From the NCBI GenBank assembly GCA_018400715.1, contig JAGYME010000016.1, forward strand, positions 1 to 32,206: 32,206 nt of DNA. The letters are read 5' to 3'. Shown piece by piece: positions 23,338 through 31,254 of the stretch; the first letter of the stretch is position 1, and every line of letters starts with the position of its first letter. A program made the translations under genes and the position numbers. The notes beneath the pieces are model-generated. The model made no database searches. It saw only the letters and a list, made by a program, of their open reading frames with translations, and had not been told where the DNA came from. This DNA is from Candidatus Bipolaricaulota bacterium (GTDB taxonomy: Bacteria; Bipolaricaulota; Bipolaricaulia; M55B111).

Positions 23338-24156
23338 TTAGCTCTCCGCTCCCGGGCCGATAACGGACCCAACGTAACTCATCCCCTCCACGTTCGGGCT
23401 CCTGGCCGTATCGACCTCGACGTCTCCCCAGACGTGTCCCCCCGCTACTTCCATGTGGCAGAGGCCGATGCCGGAGTCGATCCTGTTCATCTCCGTCAGG
23501 CTGGAGATAAATCGTCTGGTCAGACCGCTCCTCTTTCTCCGATACAGGTGAACCTTCTGTTCTTCGACGACAGTCCCCCACGGTTGGCTGTTTATCGACG
23601 AGGGCGCCCGCCGCAGGCAGTCGATTATCTCTCTCGCTTCCTCGTCCATTTCTCCCGGACCTCGGTTGACGATGAAGTAATCTATTCCCTTCCGCTTGGG
23701 GCTCTCTATCTCTTCCAGTCTCCTGCCGTCCGGCGGGAACCCGAAAGCTATCAGAGCCTTGCACGTCTGCCCTTCGGGAATCTCAACGTAGTCCTCGAGG
23801 GCGCCGCCGCCGAACCCCTTACCGATCCAGCATGTACCGATTCCCTCCGCGGTAAGCGCTAGAACCAAGAACTCGTATCTGTACCCTATTTCCACGTGTC
23901 CAGCTTCCGAGTCCTCGGAAGTCAGTGCAAGGTAGTGAGGTGCCTCCACCTTACCGTAATCGGCGACCACCCCGGATATGTCATCCTGCAACCTTTTCCC
24001 CTCGTGGATTAACTTCGCGTCGGCCGACACTTCAGGTTGAAAGGCATTATCATCATCCAGGAGTCCTTCAACCCGGTCGAGCTTCTTTTCCGCTAGCCCC
24101 TCGTCCGCGTACTTTCTCACGGATCTCCGCCGCTTTATCGCCCCGTACAGGTCCAT
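23338..24156 (-). CDS. Nitroreductase-family protein (TM1586-like, duplicated half-domain type)
   Basis: This 272-residue flavin-type protein opens with the nitroreductase signature IKRRRSVRKYAD (residues 7-18). It later has GTCWIGKGFGGGALEDYVEIPEG (about 105-128), RKGIDYFIVN, and a second half with APSSINSQPW (about 185-194) typical of FMN binding. This out-of-order arrangement matches the TM1586 nitroreductase group, in which the chain folds as two half-domains in one polypeptide. These enzymes are FMN-dependent oxidoreductases or degenerate binders; the substrate is not predictable. The start is ATG 24156, with GGAGGGAGG at good spacing. It lies 89 bases ahead of LiaF on the same strand, with a candidate promoter between. 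Confidence 0.85.
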   Translation of the reverse strand: MDLYGAIKRRRSVRKYADEGLAEKKLDRVEGLLDDDNAFQPEVSADAKLIHEGKRLQDDISGVVADYGKVEAPHYLALTSEDSEAGHVEIGYRYEFLVLALTAEGIGTCWIGKGFGGGALEDYVEIPEGQTCKALIAFGFPPDGRRLEEIESPKRKGIDYFIVNRGPGEMDEEAREIIDCLRRAPSSINSQPWGTVVEEQKVHLYRRKRSGLTRRFISSLTEMNRIDSGIGLCHMEVAGGHVWGDVEVDTARSPNVEGMSYVGSVIGPGAES

Positions 24157-24352
24157 AATCCTCCCTCCTGCGTTGTAATAAACTATGCATATATCGAGTC
24201 GCGTTGCAAGGCTGAGGGGAAAACCTCCAATCTCTTTTTTCCTTGCACGGAAGGGCGGAATCCCTTAGTTTAATAAACCAGTTAATTGACCGGAGAATAT
24301 AACCTTGAACATCGTAAAAGAGACGGTTTCGGACGGGGGGAGGTGAGTTACT

Positions 24353-24538
24353 GTGACGGGTTTTATCCCTGGACATTACGAAATCTTAATTTTATCCTTC
24401 GTGGTTGCCGTACTGGGGAAATTCATCGACTGGTCGAACGCCAGAGGGTTCCCCAGGATATTCGTTATCTTAATGGAAGTAGTCCTGATCGGGCTTGTCG
24501 CACTCATGGGCTACAGCGTCTACCTCCTGTTCGCCTAG
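24353..24538 (+). CDS. Small two-helix membrane protein
   Basis: This 61-residue hydrophobic protein has two likely transmembrane helices (about residues 7-24 and 37-58) separated by a polar loop (GKFIDWSNARGFPR). The start is GTG 24353, five bases after a near-perfect GGGAGGTGAG ribosome-binding site, which is the main argument that this short frame is real. I do not recognise a family. It stands between the nitroreductase gene (divergent) and the tandem paralogue pair (same strand, 72 bases downstream). Confidence 0.65.
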   Translation: MTGFIPGHYEILILSFVVAVLGKFIDWSNARGFPRIFVILMEVVLIGLVALMGYSVYLLFA

Positions 24539-24610
24539 TTCCCGGGGTCTGGCCTTGAATCTTGAATTTTAACTAATCGCACATAAACTAACAAACGGGG
24601 GTAAAGGGCC

Positions 24611-25510
24611 ATGCTCGATGATTTTTTTGAAGAGGGCGAATTTGACGAAATAGAGTCCGAGGAAGAACTGGAGAAAGCTGTTCAGGAAAAGATGGAAGAA
24701 TACAACCGTAGTCCGCAGGGTCTGCTCGGTGGGCTGACGCCTTATCAGGTGGCAGAACTACTCTATACCGACTGGCCCGGTCCGGATAGTCCGATGACCG
24801 TGCATGACAACCTTCCCGATTCCGACGCAAACGACGTGCGCTTCGCCCATAACGCCCGAATTCTGCTGAAGACCGCGAGGGAAGAGAAGGGCCTCCCCGC
24901 CACCAACGCGGGGAACTTCAAGAGAGTCGTCGTTTCAGATTTTCTGGAACGGATGGAATTTGACCCGGCCCGAGTGGAAAACATTTACAAGATGAACAAG
25001 GTCATAAACGAGCAAGACGTCCCCCCGCTGCATATTCTGCGGGTCGTCCTGGAAGTGGGGGATTTTCTTGAGAAATCCAGCGGCTATTTCCGTCCCACCT
25101 CGAAAGCGATTAGCCTGCTGAGACCGGGGAGGGCGTCCGGTTTCTTGAGGGAACTCTTTCTAACCTACTTCAAGGAGTTCAATATAGCCTACTTCTCCCG
25201 GGGCAAAGACTGGACGGAAATGCAAGATACGATTACTTACTCCTTCTATCAACTGAGTACGTACGACGAAGACTGGCACCCAAAGAGTGAATTTATCGAA
25301 CCGTTAATTATCCATACGATCAAGAAGCTGGCTGATGAGGATGACTGGCCCTCGCTGGACTACTATTACGGATCACGGGTATTGAAACCACTGAAAAAAT
25401 TCGAACTCGTCGACTCGAGATCTTCCGGGGAACAACACTTCTACAAAAAGGACACACACTACCGCAAAACCCCACTATTTGACCGGTTTATAGAATTTAA
25501 CTTTGAATGA
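24611..25510 (+). CDS. Hypothetical protein, tandem paralogue A (299 aa)
   Basis: This 299-residue soluble protein is acidic at its N-terminus. It shares order and length with the next gene. Conserved blocks are an N-terminal helix EEL.KAV......Y.., G.LGGLTP.QV..LL near residues 38-52, PDSP near 58-61, G.LP.T.AGN.KR..V.DFL.RM near 93-115, a predicted helical DNA-binding-like middle, FLR.LFL.YF.EF (about 178-190), and the C-terminal KTPLFDRF.EF. I recall the pattern of LTPxQ, PDSP and a LxxxGNLxRK stretch in a widespread, unnamed family that sometimes carries SEC-C motifs, but I see no catalytic motif. No membrane segment or signal. The start is ATG 24611, with GGGGG and AAAGGG upstream. Confidence 0.7.
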   Translation: MLDDFFEEGEFDEIESEEELEKAVQEKMEEYNRSPQGLLGGLTPYQVAELLYTDWPGPDSPMTVHDNLPDSDANDVRFAHNARILLKTAREEKGLPATNAGNFKRVVVSDFLERMEFDPARVENIYKMNKVINEQDVPPLHILRVVLEVGDFLEKSSGYFRPTSKAISLLRPGRASGFLRELFLTYFKEFNIAYFSRGKDWTEMQDTITYSFYQLSTYDEDWHPKSEFIEPLIIHTIKKLADEDDWPSLDYYYGSRVLKPLKKFELVDSRSSGEQHFYKKDTHYRKTPLFDRFIEFNFE

Positions 25511-25714
25511 TATCGGTTCCAAATATCGATCTACTGGCCTCCCCATTCCACCCGGTCTCCGTGACCAGATTTCCATTTTAAACCGGGCCTGGCCGGATAA
25601 TTCTAAAGATGGAACGGGCAAGATAATAGACTTGTCACCCCTCCCGAATTATGGGAAAATAACGTAAAATTGTTTATAGTCCCACAAAAGTCGGGCCATA
25701 CAGAGGCGGTTGGT

Positions 25715-26614
25715 ATGTTTAAGGATATCCTTGAGGAAGGTGGATACGAAGAGATAGAGACGCTTGAAGAACTACAGAAGGCCGTCAACCGCCGCATAGA
25801 TGACTACAACAAAACACCACAGGAGGATTTAGGTGGACTTACTCCCGGACAAGTTGATACGCTTTTGCTTTCAAATTTGTCGAGCCCGGACAGCCCGATA
25901 ACGATTAACGGCGCATTACCCGATGAACTGGCAGGCCAGGTACGGATTGTAAATAATAGCAGAATTTTTCTGGAAACCGCCCGAGATCAAGGCGGTCTTC
26001 CGTCTACCAAAGCGGGAAACTTAAAGAGAAAGGCCGTTGCCGACTTCCTCGATAGGATGAAGTTTAATCCTGACCGCGTAGCGCAGATCAGGGAACGCCA
26101 CACTGTAATCAACGAAAAACACGTACGTAACCTGAATATACTCCGGGTTTTTCTGGAAATGGCGGGCCTGATCGAGCACCGCGGCGGGGGGTTCCATCCG
26201 ACCCCGCAGGGGTTAGATATTCTGAAGCCCGGTATGGCTCCGGAGTTCATGAAGTACCTTTTTCTTGCTTATTTTGGTGAATTTGACCTCTCTTATTTCA
26301 CCAGATGCCACGAATGGAACGAGTTTCGGGAGATCTTACCTTATTCGCTGTATCGTATCAGCAAACTTGACGATGGCTGGCACAGAATCGATATCATTGC
26401 CAATGAAGTACTCCTCCCATCCATCTTTGAACTCGCGGATCAAAGGGGCGTTTTTAGACTTTCGTATACCTATGAGGCACTGGTTTTAAAACCACTATGC
26501 AAGTTCGAACTCCTAGAGGGCAAAAAGCTGGGGATAAAGGGGCTTAATGACTTCGACCCCCAATTCAGGAAGACCCCCCTATTTGACCGGTTTCTTGAAT
26601 TTGACCTAAACTAG
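25715..26614 (+). CDS. Hypothetical protein, tandem paralogue B (299 aa)
   Basis: A start at ATG 25715, with GAGGCGG upstream, gives 299 residues, exactly the length of paralogue A, and lines up the two N-termini (MFKDILEEGG with MLDDFFEEGE). The TTG at 25670 would add 15 unshared residues. Shared blocks include DLGGLTPGQVD, SSPDSPI, GGLPSTKAGNLKRKAVADFLDRM, NILRVFLEMAGLIE, FMKYLFLAYFGEF and RKTPLFDRFLEFDLN. The two genes are probably a local duplication that has since diverged strongly. Function is unknown and no catalytic motif is visible. The DMT transporter follows only 44 bases later, so the three may be one transcript. Confidence 0.7.
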   Translation: MFKDILEEGGYEEIETLEELQKAVNRRIDDYNKTPQEDLGGLTPGQVDTLLLSNLSSPDSPITINGALPDELAGQVRIVNNSRIFLETARDQGGLPSTKAGNLKRKAVADFLDRMKFNPDRVAQIRERHTVINEKHVRNLNILRVFLEMAGLIEHRGGGFHPTPQGLDILKPGMAPEFMKYLFLAYFGEFDLSYFTRCHEWNEFREILPYSLYRISKLDDGWHRIDIIANEVLLPSIFELADQRGVFRLSYTYEALVLKPLCKFELLEGKKLGIKGLNDFDPQFRKTPLFDRFLEFDLN

Positions 26615-26658
26615 GTTGAATTACGTGATGTTGTGACAATTAACGAAGAGGTTGATGA

Positions 26659-27711
26659 ATTATCCTACTTTCCGCCTCATTCGGCTTCATCTCTGCTGTA
26701 CTTTTCGGTCTCGCCACCCCTGTTAGCAAAATACTATTATCGGGGATAACGCCGTTTCAGCTTGCAGGTTTGCTCTACCTGGGGGCTGCAATTGGACTGG
26801 CTCCGGGCGTGTTAAGGTCAGGGGCGGTCGTCAAAGCTGTGGAGATGAGTTCCGAGAACAAACTAAGGCTTCTCGGGGCTATACTACTCGGTGGCGTGGC
26901 TGGACCCCTGGCATTATTGTTTGGTTTAAGGATTGCGGAGGCCTCCTCTGTCTCGATGTGGCTGAACCTGGAGCTCGTATTTACGGCATTACTCGGCCAC
27001 TTCATATTTAAAGACTACCTGGGAAGGGCCGGGTGGATAGGATCGTTGGGGGTCGTAATTGCTGCAGGGATACTTTCCTGGAACGGTGGGGTAGCCGGCA
27101 TTCAGGCTGGACTGCTCGTTGCTTTAGCCTGCCTTTTCTGGGGTTTCGACAATCATTTCACCGCGTTAATAGATGAACTTTCTCCTCGTTCGAATACGTT
27201 CTTTAAAGGGATATTCGCGGGATCGATTAATCTTATAATCGGCCTTTCGGTCGCAGGCGGATATGGGGGAAGCTGGGAGCAAACGATATTTGCTCTGGTA
27301 GTAGGTTTCTTTTCCTACGGGCTCAGCATTGCCCTTTATATCAGCTCGGCACAGGGAATTGGTGCAACCAGGGCCCAGATAATATTTGCGTCAGCACCGT
27401 TTTTCGGAGTCGGTGCTTCGTTGATCTTTCTCGGCGAGTCCCTCTCAGTGCTGCAGATACTGGCCGCGGGCTTATTCGGTTTATCTTTAATCCCGCTACT
27501 GCTGGACAGCCACTTACACGAGCACTATCACGGAACAGTCGTTCACGACCATCTGCACACCCACAACGAAAGCCACCATGACCACTCCCACGAAACCGGG
27601 CCCGTTTTCAGTTTTCTACCCCATTCCCACGAACACGAACACGAGAGCAAAACCCACGCCCACACTCACTTTCCGGACATTCATCATAGACATGACCACG
27701 ACGATTCCTGA
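26659..27711 (+). CDS. DMT/EamA-family transporter with histidine-rich tail, non-standard start
   Basis: The frame from ATT 26659 encodes 350 residues with about ten helices in two EamA repeats (first repeat from SASFGFISAVLFGLATPVSKILL). The final ~70 residues hold 23 histidines in runs such as HLHEHYHG, HHDHSHE and HSHEHEHE, a likely metal-binding cytoplasmic tail. The first helix is essential to the fold but lies upstream of the earliest ordinary start (TTG 26770), while TGA sits directly ahead of ATT 26659. Either ATT is used, with the AGAGGTT site 7 bases upstream, or one extra A after ATG 26655 has broken the frame; removing one A gives ATG ATT ATC. The tail suggests a link to nickel, cobalt or zinc handling, but EamA proteins are mostly metabolite exporters and the substrate is open. 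Confidence 0.8.
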   Translation: MILLSASFGFISAVLFGLATPVSKILLSGITPFQLAGLLYLGAAIGLAPGVLRSGAVVKAVEMSSENKLRLLGAILLGGVAGPLALLFGLRIAEASSVSMWLNLELVFTALLGHFIFKDYLGRAGWIGSLGVVIAAGILSWNGGVAGIQAGLLVALACLFWGFDNHFTALIDELSPRSNTFFKGIFAGSINLIIGLSVAGGYGGSWEQTIFALVVGFFSYGLSIALYISSAQGIGATRAQIIFASAPFFGVGASLIFLGESLSVLQILAAGLFGLSLIPLLLDSHLHEHYHGTVVHDHLHTHNESHHDHSHETGPVFSFLPHSHEHEHESKTHAHTHFPDIHHRHDHDDS

Positions 27712-27897
27712 AATGGGGAGACTGTCTTTATTGTCAGAATATTCTTGACAGGGAAGATATTACGGCGGCTCTTACGCCAAGAAAATATAGAGAGCGTCAA
27801 GTGTCCCTGAAGTCCAGCAAAGTGACGCGGTGGACAAGGATTAACAATAATCCAAAACCAAAAAGAAGAATATTTAATACTCTCTCTCGGTGATAAC

Positions 27898-28205
27898 TTG
27901 TCCAAATCTGAGTATTCACCAATCGAGCTTACCTTGATAGACAAAAAAACCTGGAATCTACCGCTGAATTCGAAGGCAAGTTTTTGGGTCAAGCGGTACA
28001 AATCTACGACGAAGATGAGAGTTTGCCCCAAGAACTAAGCCGAATATTCCAGAGAAAAGACGGGAAATTCGTAAGCTACATGGAGTACTGGGACAGAAAA
28101 GATGGCGTTTGGTCGAGCAAGATATGCGGCACGGATGAGCTGAACATAGCAGACATTAAACGGGGGCTTACAGGGAGAATCGTCAAGCCAATGATTTTAA
28201 AATAG
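27898..28205 (+). pseudogene. Small gene broken by a frameshift in an A tract
   Basis: Read from TTG 27898 (GGTGAT upstream), the frame gives SKSEYSPIELTLIDKK and then meets a run of seven A residues (27943-27949). With one more A it would continue in the downstream frame as NLESTAEFEGKFLGQ, then AVQIYDEDESLPQELSRIFQ and to the end at 28205 (GRIVKPMILK), about 103 residues in total. Without it, the downstream part has only a TTG at 27984 and no good ribosome-binding site. The composition is protein-like and charged, but the family is not recognised. This could be a true pseudogene, programmed slippage on the A run, or a sequencing error. A possible remnant upstream (27714-27890, with a CLYC stretch) is too weak to call. 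Confidence 0.5.
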
Positions 28206-28321
28206 AAAACGTACCCTCGAAGATTCTTGGAATCGCTGTCTATCATGCGGTAGAAAGTTTTGAACAGAATGAGGATTAATATGCAACTTAAAATTGAATA
28301 TTTCTAATCAAGTCAATTATT

Positions 28322-28350
28322 AAGGGCGGCCAATCCAAGCCGCCTTTTTT
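28322..28350 (+). terminator. Rho-independent terminator
   Basis: The arms AAGGGCGGC (28322-28330) and GCCGCCTTT form a 9-base stem with one G-U pair and an 8-base loop, and the T run (TTTTTT) continues to 28350. It is in the right place to end transcripts from the EamA/small-gene stretch. Confidence 0.85.
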
Positions 28351-28594
28351 CTGTACCCTTCGTAGCAAATGTTAAAAATCCGAATGCCGACAATTAGGCT
28401 GCAATACATTTCTACGTGTCTGGAAAATTCTCCTTTCTCTTTACTTTCCTAATCACTCGAGACTTCTCCATCAATCAAAACGACTCCATTCCACACAAAA
28501 TCTACATATCTACTTCACAGGTTGCCCACATACAGGGAGTATATTTATGTCACTTAGGTATTAGAAAAAGAATCCTCCACTGGAGGTGGAGAAA
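28351..28594. other. Intergenic region, promoter area of the DUF2202 gene
   Basis: I see no supported gene. The stretch is AT-rich with no clear -35/-10 pair. At its end CCTCCACTGGAGG (28574-28586) is an inverted repeat that includes the ribosome-binding site of the DUF2202 gene, so the site could be masked by pairing (CCTC with GAGG over a 5-base loop). Confidence 0.4.
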
Positions 28595-29209
28595 ATGAAA
28601 TTACATTTAATTGCAGACAATATGACGGGTTTGATTCTCAGTCTGGTCATCGGACTCTTATTAGTCGGTAGCTCATTCGGTACAACGGTCCTCGCAGGAG
28701 AAGACCCTTACGGGGCAGATAACGTAAGCGCTGAGAAAACCTACACGATCGAAGAAATGTTGAATTACGCGATAGAGGACGAATATAAGGCAAGGGCGGA
28801 ATATGAACTGATAATTGAAAAAATGGACGGTGAAAGACCTTTTACCAATATAATCAAATCGGAAGAAACTCACATCTCGATGCTAAAACCCTTATTCGAA
28901 GCACATGATATCGCACTACCAAAGGATAATGCATCTGATTATGTCGTGATGCCGGAAAGCATTGATGCCGCCCTTGAAATCGGCGTTCAGGCTGAAATCG
29001 ACAACATTGCAATGTACAAACAGTTTCTGAGCCAAGACCTACCGGAAGACGTAGAAAGTGCCTTTCAGCGCTTAAAAGCCGCTTCCGAGAACCACCTGGA
29101 GGCCTTCAAACGAGCTCTGGAAGGTGGACGGAACGCAGGCGCCGGGAGAAACAACGGCAGAAACCGAGGTAGTGATGGAGGAAGAGTACGGGGACGAAAG
29201 AACGGTTAA
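28595..29209 (+). CDS. Secreted DUF2202 ferritin-like protein with basic Gly/Arg/Asn tail
   Basis: This is a 204-residue protein from ATG 28595, with GGAGGT 7 bases upstream; an in-frame GTG 9 bases earlier overlaps that site. A signal peptide or membrane anchor (about residues 10-34, ending near TTVLAGED) precedes a DUF2202 four-helix domain (about residues 47-170). Its paired carboxylate positions are visible as EDEYKARAEYE, EETHISML, EAHDI, AEIDNIAMY and SENHLEAF, the ferritin-like diiron or metal pattern. The last ~30 residues are rich in G, R and N (GGRNAGAGRNNGRN, then RGSDGGRVRGRKNG), basic and unstructured, perhaps for binding surface polymers. DUF2202 proteins are commonly exported and may store or oxidise metal; the function is not proven. 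It ends before a clear terminator. Confidence 0.88.
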   Translation: MKLHLIADNMTGLILSLVIGLLLVGSSFGTTVLAGEDPYGADNVSAEKTYTIEEMLNYAIEDEYKARAEYELIIEKMDGERPFTNIIKSEETHISMLKPLFEAHDIALPKDNASDYVVMPESIDAALEIGVQAEIDNIAMYKQFLSQDLPEDVESAFQRLKAASENHLEAFKRALEGGRNAGAGRNNGRNRGSDGGRVRGRKNG

Positions 29210-29287
29210 TCTTCAATTAACCTACTTATAATCTTATATTGTACGCCAACTGCGGGACCTTCGTTCCGTCTGCTTATCTTAATCATG

Positions 29288-29320
29288 GCCGGGTGGATAC
29301 TCCGCCCGGCTTATCTCTTT
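29288..29320 (+). terminator. Rho-independent terminator after the DUF2202 gene
   Basis: A 10-base stem (GCCGGGTGGA with TCCGCCCGGC, one G-U pair) and a 3-base loop at 29288-29310 is followed by TTATCTCTTT. It lies 78 bases after the DUF2202 stop. Confidence 0.8.
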
Positions 29321-29375
29321 ACAGCAAGTAAAGCCCGAATGCCACAATGTCGTACTAAGGATTTCTGATCAATAA

Positions 29376-29404
29376 TTGAGAGGTTAGCAAAAGTCCTATA
29401 TAAC
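29376..29404 (+). promoter_or_regulatory. Promoter of the collapsed two-component gene
   Basis: TTGAGA (29376-29381), a 17-base spacer and TATAAC (29399-29404) form a good sigma-70 promoter about 58 bases ahead of the response-regulator start. It suggests the truncated gene may still be transcribed. Confidence 0.65.
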
Positions 29405-29462
29405 TAGAATACCTAATTGAAATCATCCGGACGCACGAAGAAGTTAATCGGAAGAAACACGT

Positions 29463-29858
29463 ATGCAGAAAGTACTCGTGATCGAGGACGAGGGCAGAAT
29501 AGTAAGGTTGATCAGGGATTACCTGGAAAAAGAAGGTTATAAAGTCATCGACGCCCGAGACGGAGAAGAAGGTCTTGTGGCTTTTCAACGCCAGGTGCCA
29601 ACTCTGATAATACTGGACCTGATGTTGCCGAAAAAGGACGGCCTGGAGGTGGCGAAAGAGATAAGGAAGGAGTCTCAGGTCCCAATCATCATGTTGACGG
29701 CAAAGACGGAAGAAGCTGACCGAGTAACCGGACTGGAGATCGGTGCCGATGACTACGTGACCAAACCGTTCAGTCTCAGGGAGCTGGCTGCTGGTCAGGC
29801 AGCTAACGCAACCTTTGAACAAGCTAACCCGGGCGACCAGGGAGGTCTCCCAGGGTAA
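29463..29858 (+). pseudogene. Response regulator, receiver domain only (truncated by deletion)
   Basis: This is a complete OmpR-type receiver domain: E8/D9, phosphoacceptor D52 (ILDLMLP), T79 and K101 (TKPFSL). It stops resembling an OmpR protein after RELA (about residue 109). The remaining ~22 residues are out-of-frame reading through histidine-kinase coding sequence, so the winged-helix DNA-binding domain is missing. Normal OmpR regulators are about 225-235 residues; this frame gives 131. The start is ATG 29463, with GGAAGAA upstream, and a good promoter precedes it. A stand-alone receiver made from a deletion product could still be phosphorylated, but it could not bind DNA. Confidence 0.85.
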
Positions 29859-30744
29859 ACTGGACCACCGAGTTCCCGTGGATTCTAACGACGAGCTAGG
29901 AGAACTAGCCGAGTCGTTTAACAGGATGACGAGCAGCCTGCAGGAGTCGGAAGAAATTAGACGTCGGATGATCGGAGATATCGCACATGAATTGCGGACC
30001 CCGTTGACTGTTTTAAGCGGCGAAGTGGAAGCGATCAGGGAGGGAGTTTACGAGCCGACCGACGAAAAACTGGAGGAAATTCAGGAAGATATAAATTTGC
30101 TCAATCGCCTGATTGAGGACCTGCGCGAACTGACGCTGGCCGAGGCCGGCGAACTTGAATTAAACAGGGAGCCTGTGGACCTCGCTGAGCTTATTAGGAA
30201 GTCAACCAACAAGTTGAGCGATCTCGCTGCCGAAAGCGACGTAGAACTAAAGACTGATTTACCTGAAGCTATGCCTGAAATAGAGCTTGACGCCGACAGG
30301 ATATTGCAGGTCATCAACAACTTAGTAAAGAATGCGATCAGTCATACAGAATCCGAAGAAGTTCGGATAAGTCTGGAGGAACAACCTGAAGACATAGTTG
30401 TGAAAATTGCCGATACCGGGGAAGGAATTCCGGAGGATAAACTGGAACACGTTTTCGACCGATTTTACCGGGTGGACAGCTCTCGTTCCGGCGAAGGTGG
30501 ATCCGGTCTGGGTCTATCGATAGCCAAGGAGCTGGTCCGGGCCCACGGCCGTTTTGGTGTCCCTCATTCGCCAGAACCCGCTTCAATTTTTTCTTCTAAC
30601 TTGTCTACGTCTTTCCTGAGATGGTCTATATATTCTAGTACGGGCCGACGATCGTCCTCGTTTCCGCTATCGCTAGTACTGACCTTTTGCCGGAACGAGT
30701 CAACAATCCATCTTCGGATAAGGGTTGTATACGGAATGTCTTGA
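29815..30744 (+). pseudogene. Sensor histidine kinase lacking sensor domain and C-terminal end
   Basis: The conserved sequence begins, in this frame, at about 29791 with LLVRQLTQP and a HAMP domain (LNKLTRATREVSQGKLDHRVP to FNRM). The H-box AHELRTPL, N-box NLVKNAISHT, G1 DTGEGIP, F-box-like FDRFYR and G2 GGSGLGLSI follow. The N-terminal membrane and sensor parts are absent because the receiver gene runs straight into the HAMP region, and after AKELVRAHGR (about 30546) the usual last ~25 residues are replaced by unrelated sequence antisense to the antitoxin gene. The annotated span is the open frame from TTG to its stop at 30744; the recognisable kinase is about 29791-30546. It is therefore probably not functional as a sensor. 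Confidence 0.85.
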
Positions 30745-30944
30745 CTTTTTGCATAGGCTTTCAACTTGCCGACAAGTCCTTGCGGCAACCTCACCGATAC
30801 CACCCGGTCCTTGCCTTGCTTATACTCGACATCGTTCAGATCCTCTAGTTCGTCGAGGAAGTCCGTGACGTCGTGGTTTTCCCAAAACTCAACTTCCTCA
30901 TCTACTGACTCGAATTCCGGTAACTTTTCTTGCTTATTCTCCAT
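30564..30944 (-). CDS. CopG/BrnA-like antitoxin with acidic N-terminal segment
   Basis: This 126-residue protein begins with an acidic segment (FESVDEEVEFWENHD, then FLDELEDLNDVEY) typical of CopG-family antitoxins paired with BrnT-like toxins. It then has a ribbon-helix-helix domain (VVSVRLPQGLVGKLKAYAK, then DIPYTTLIRRWIVDSF, about residues 47-90) and a charged C-terminal helix. RHH antitoxins bind the toxin and repress their operon. It starts 13 bases after the toxin stop, the usual BrnT-BrnA order with the toxin first. Its 3' end lies antisense to the open frame that continues from the truncated histidine kinase. Confidence 0.85.
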   Translation of the reverse strand: MENKQEKLPEFESVDEEVEFWENHDVTDFLDELEDLNDVEYKQGKDRVVSVRLPQGLVGKLKAYAKSQDIPYTTLIRRWIVDSFRQKVSTSDSGNEDDRRPVLEYIDHLRKDVDKLEEKIEAGSGE

Positions 30945-30957
30945 AATAGGTTACCTC

Positions 30958-31233
30958 TCACCTCCTATCTTTATAATACCTCTTCTCTTCGGGGGTCATT
31001 TCTCTGGCACTTTCAACCGACATCGCGTTGTGTCGAAGGGGCTCGAGAAACACCATCAAATATCTGCCCGACCCCGTTTGAGAAAAGACTATGTGTATGT
31101 TCTGACCTTTCTTTTTCAACAGCCTGTCGGACCTAAATACGGCCTCCCATACCTCTTCTTTGGTTACACCGTGCTTCTTTTGTAGCTTCTCCTCGACTTC
31201 ATCCGAAAAGTAGAGGCGGTGAAACTCCTTCAT
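30958..31233 (-). CDS. BrnT-like toxin
   Basis: This is a 91-residue protein of the RelE-like BrnT type. It has the initial FSDEVEEKLQKKHGVTKEEVWEAVF, a central beta stretch (GRYLMVFLEPLRHN) and the C-terminal SAREMTPEEKRYYK, with the family pattern SAR-x-M/A-T...E...Y. BrnT toxins are RNases that inhibit translation. The start is ATG 31233, with GGGGAG upstream. It is first in a two-gene operon with the RHH antitoxin, with its own promoter and inverted repeat at 31255-31282. The residue content is consistent with activity, but catalytic residues cannot be assigned from sequence alone. Confidence 0.85.
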   Translation of the reverse strand: MKEFHRLYFSDEVEEKLQKKHGVTKEEVWEAVFRSDRLLKKKGQNIHIVFSQTGSGRYLMVFLEPLRHNAMSVESAREMTPEEKRYYKDRR

Positions 31234-31254
31234 GTTTTCTCCCCTTTATATGGT

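Noticed and set aside
24262-24290. TTAATAAAC half-site resembling the ROK operator
   Set aside because: Only one arm matches; the second half does not pair, and the neighbouring genes have no sugar link.
27714-27890. Possible HNH-like remnant (CLYCQNIL, then REDIT and PRKY)
   Set aside because: No start codon in frame, only one cysteine pair, and the following sequence does not resemble an HNH core.
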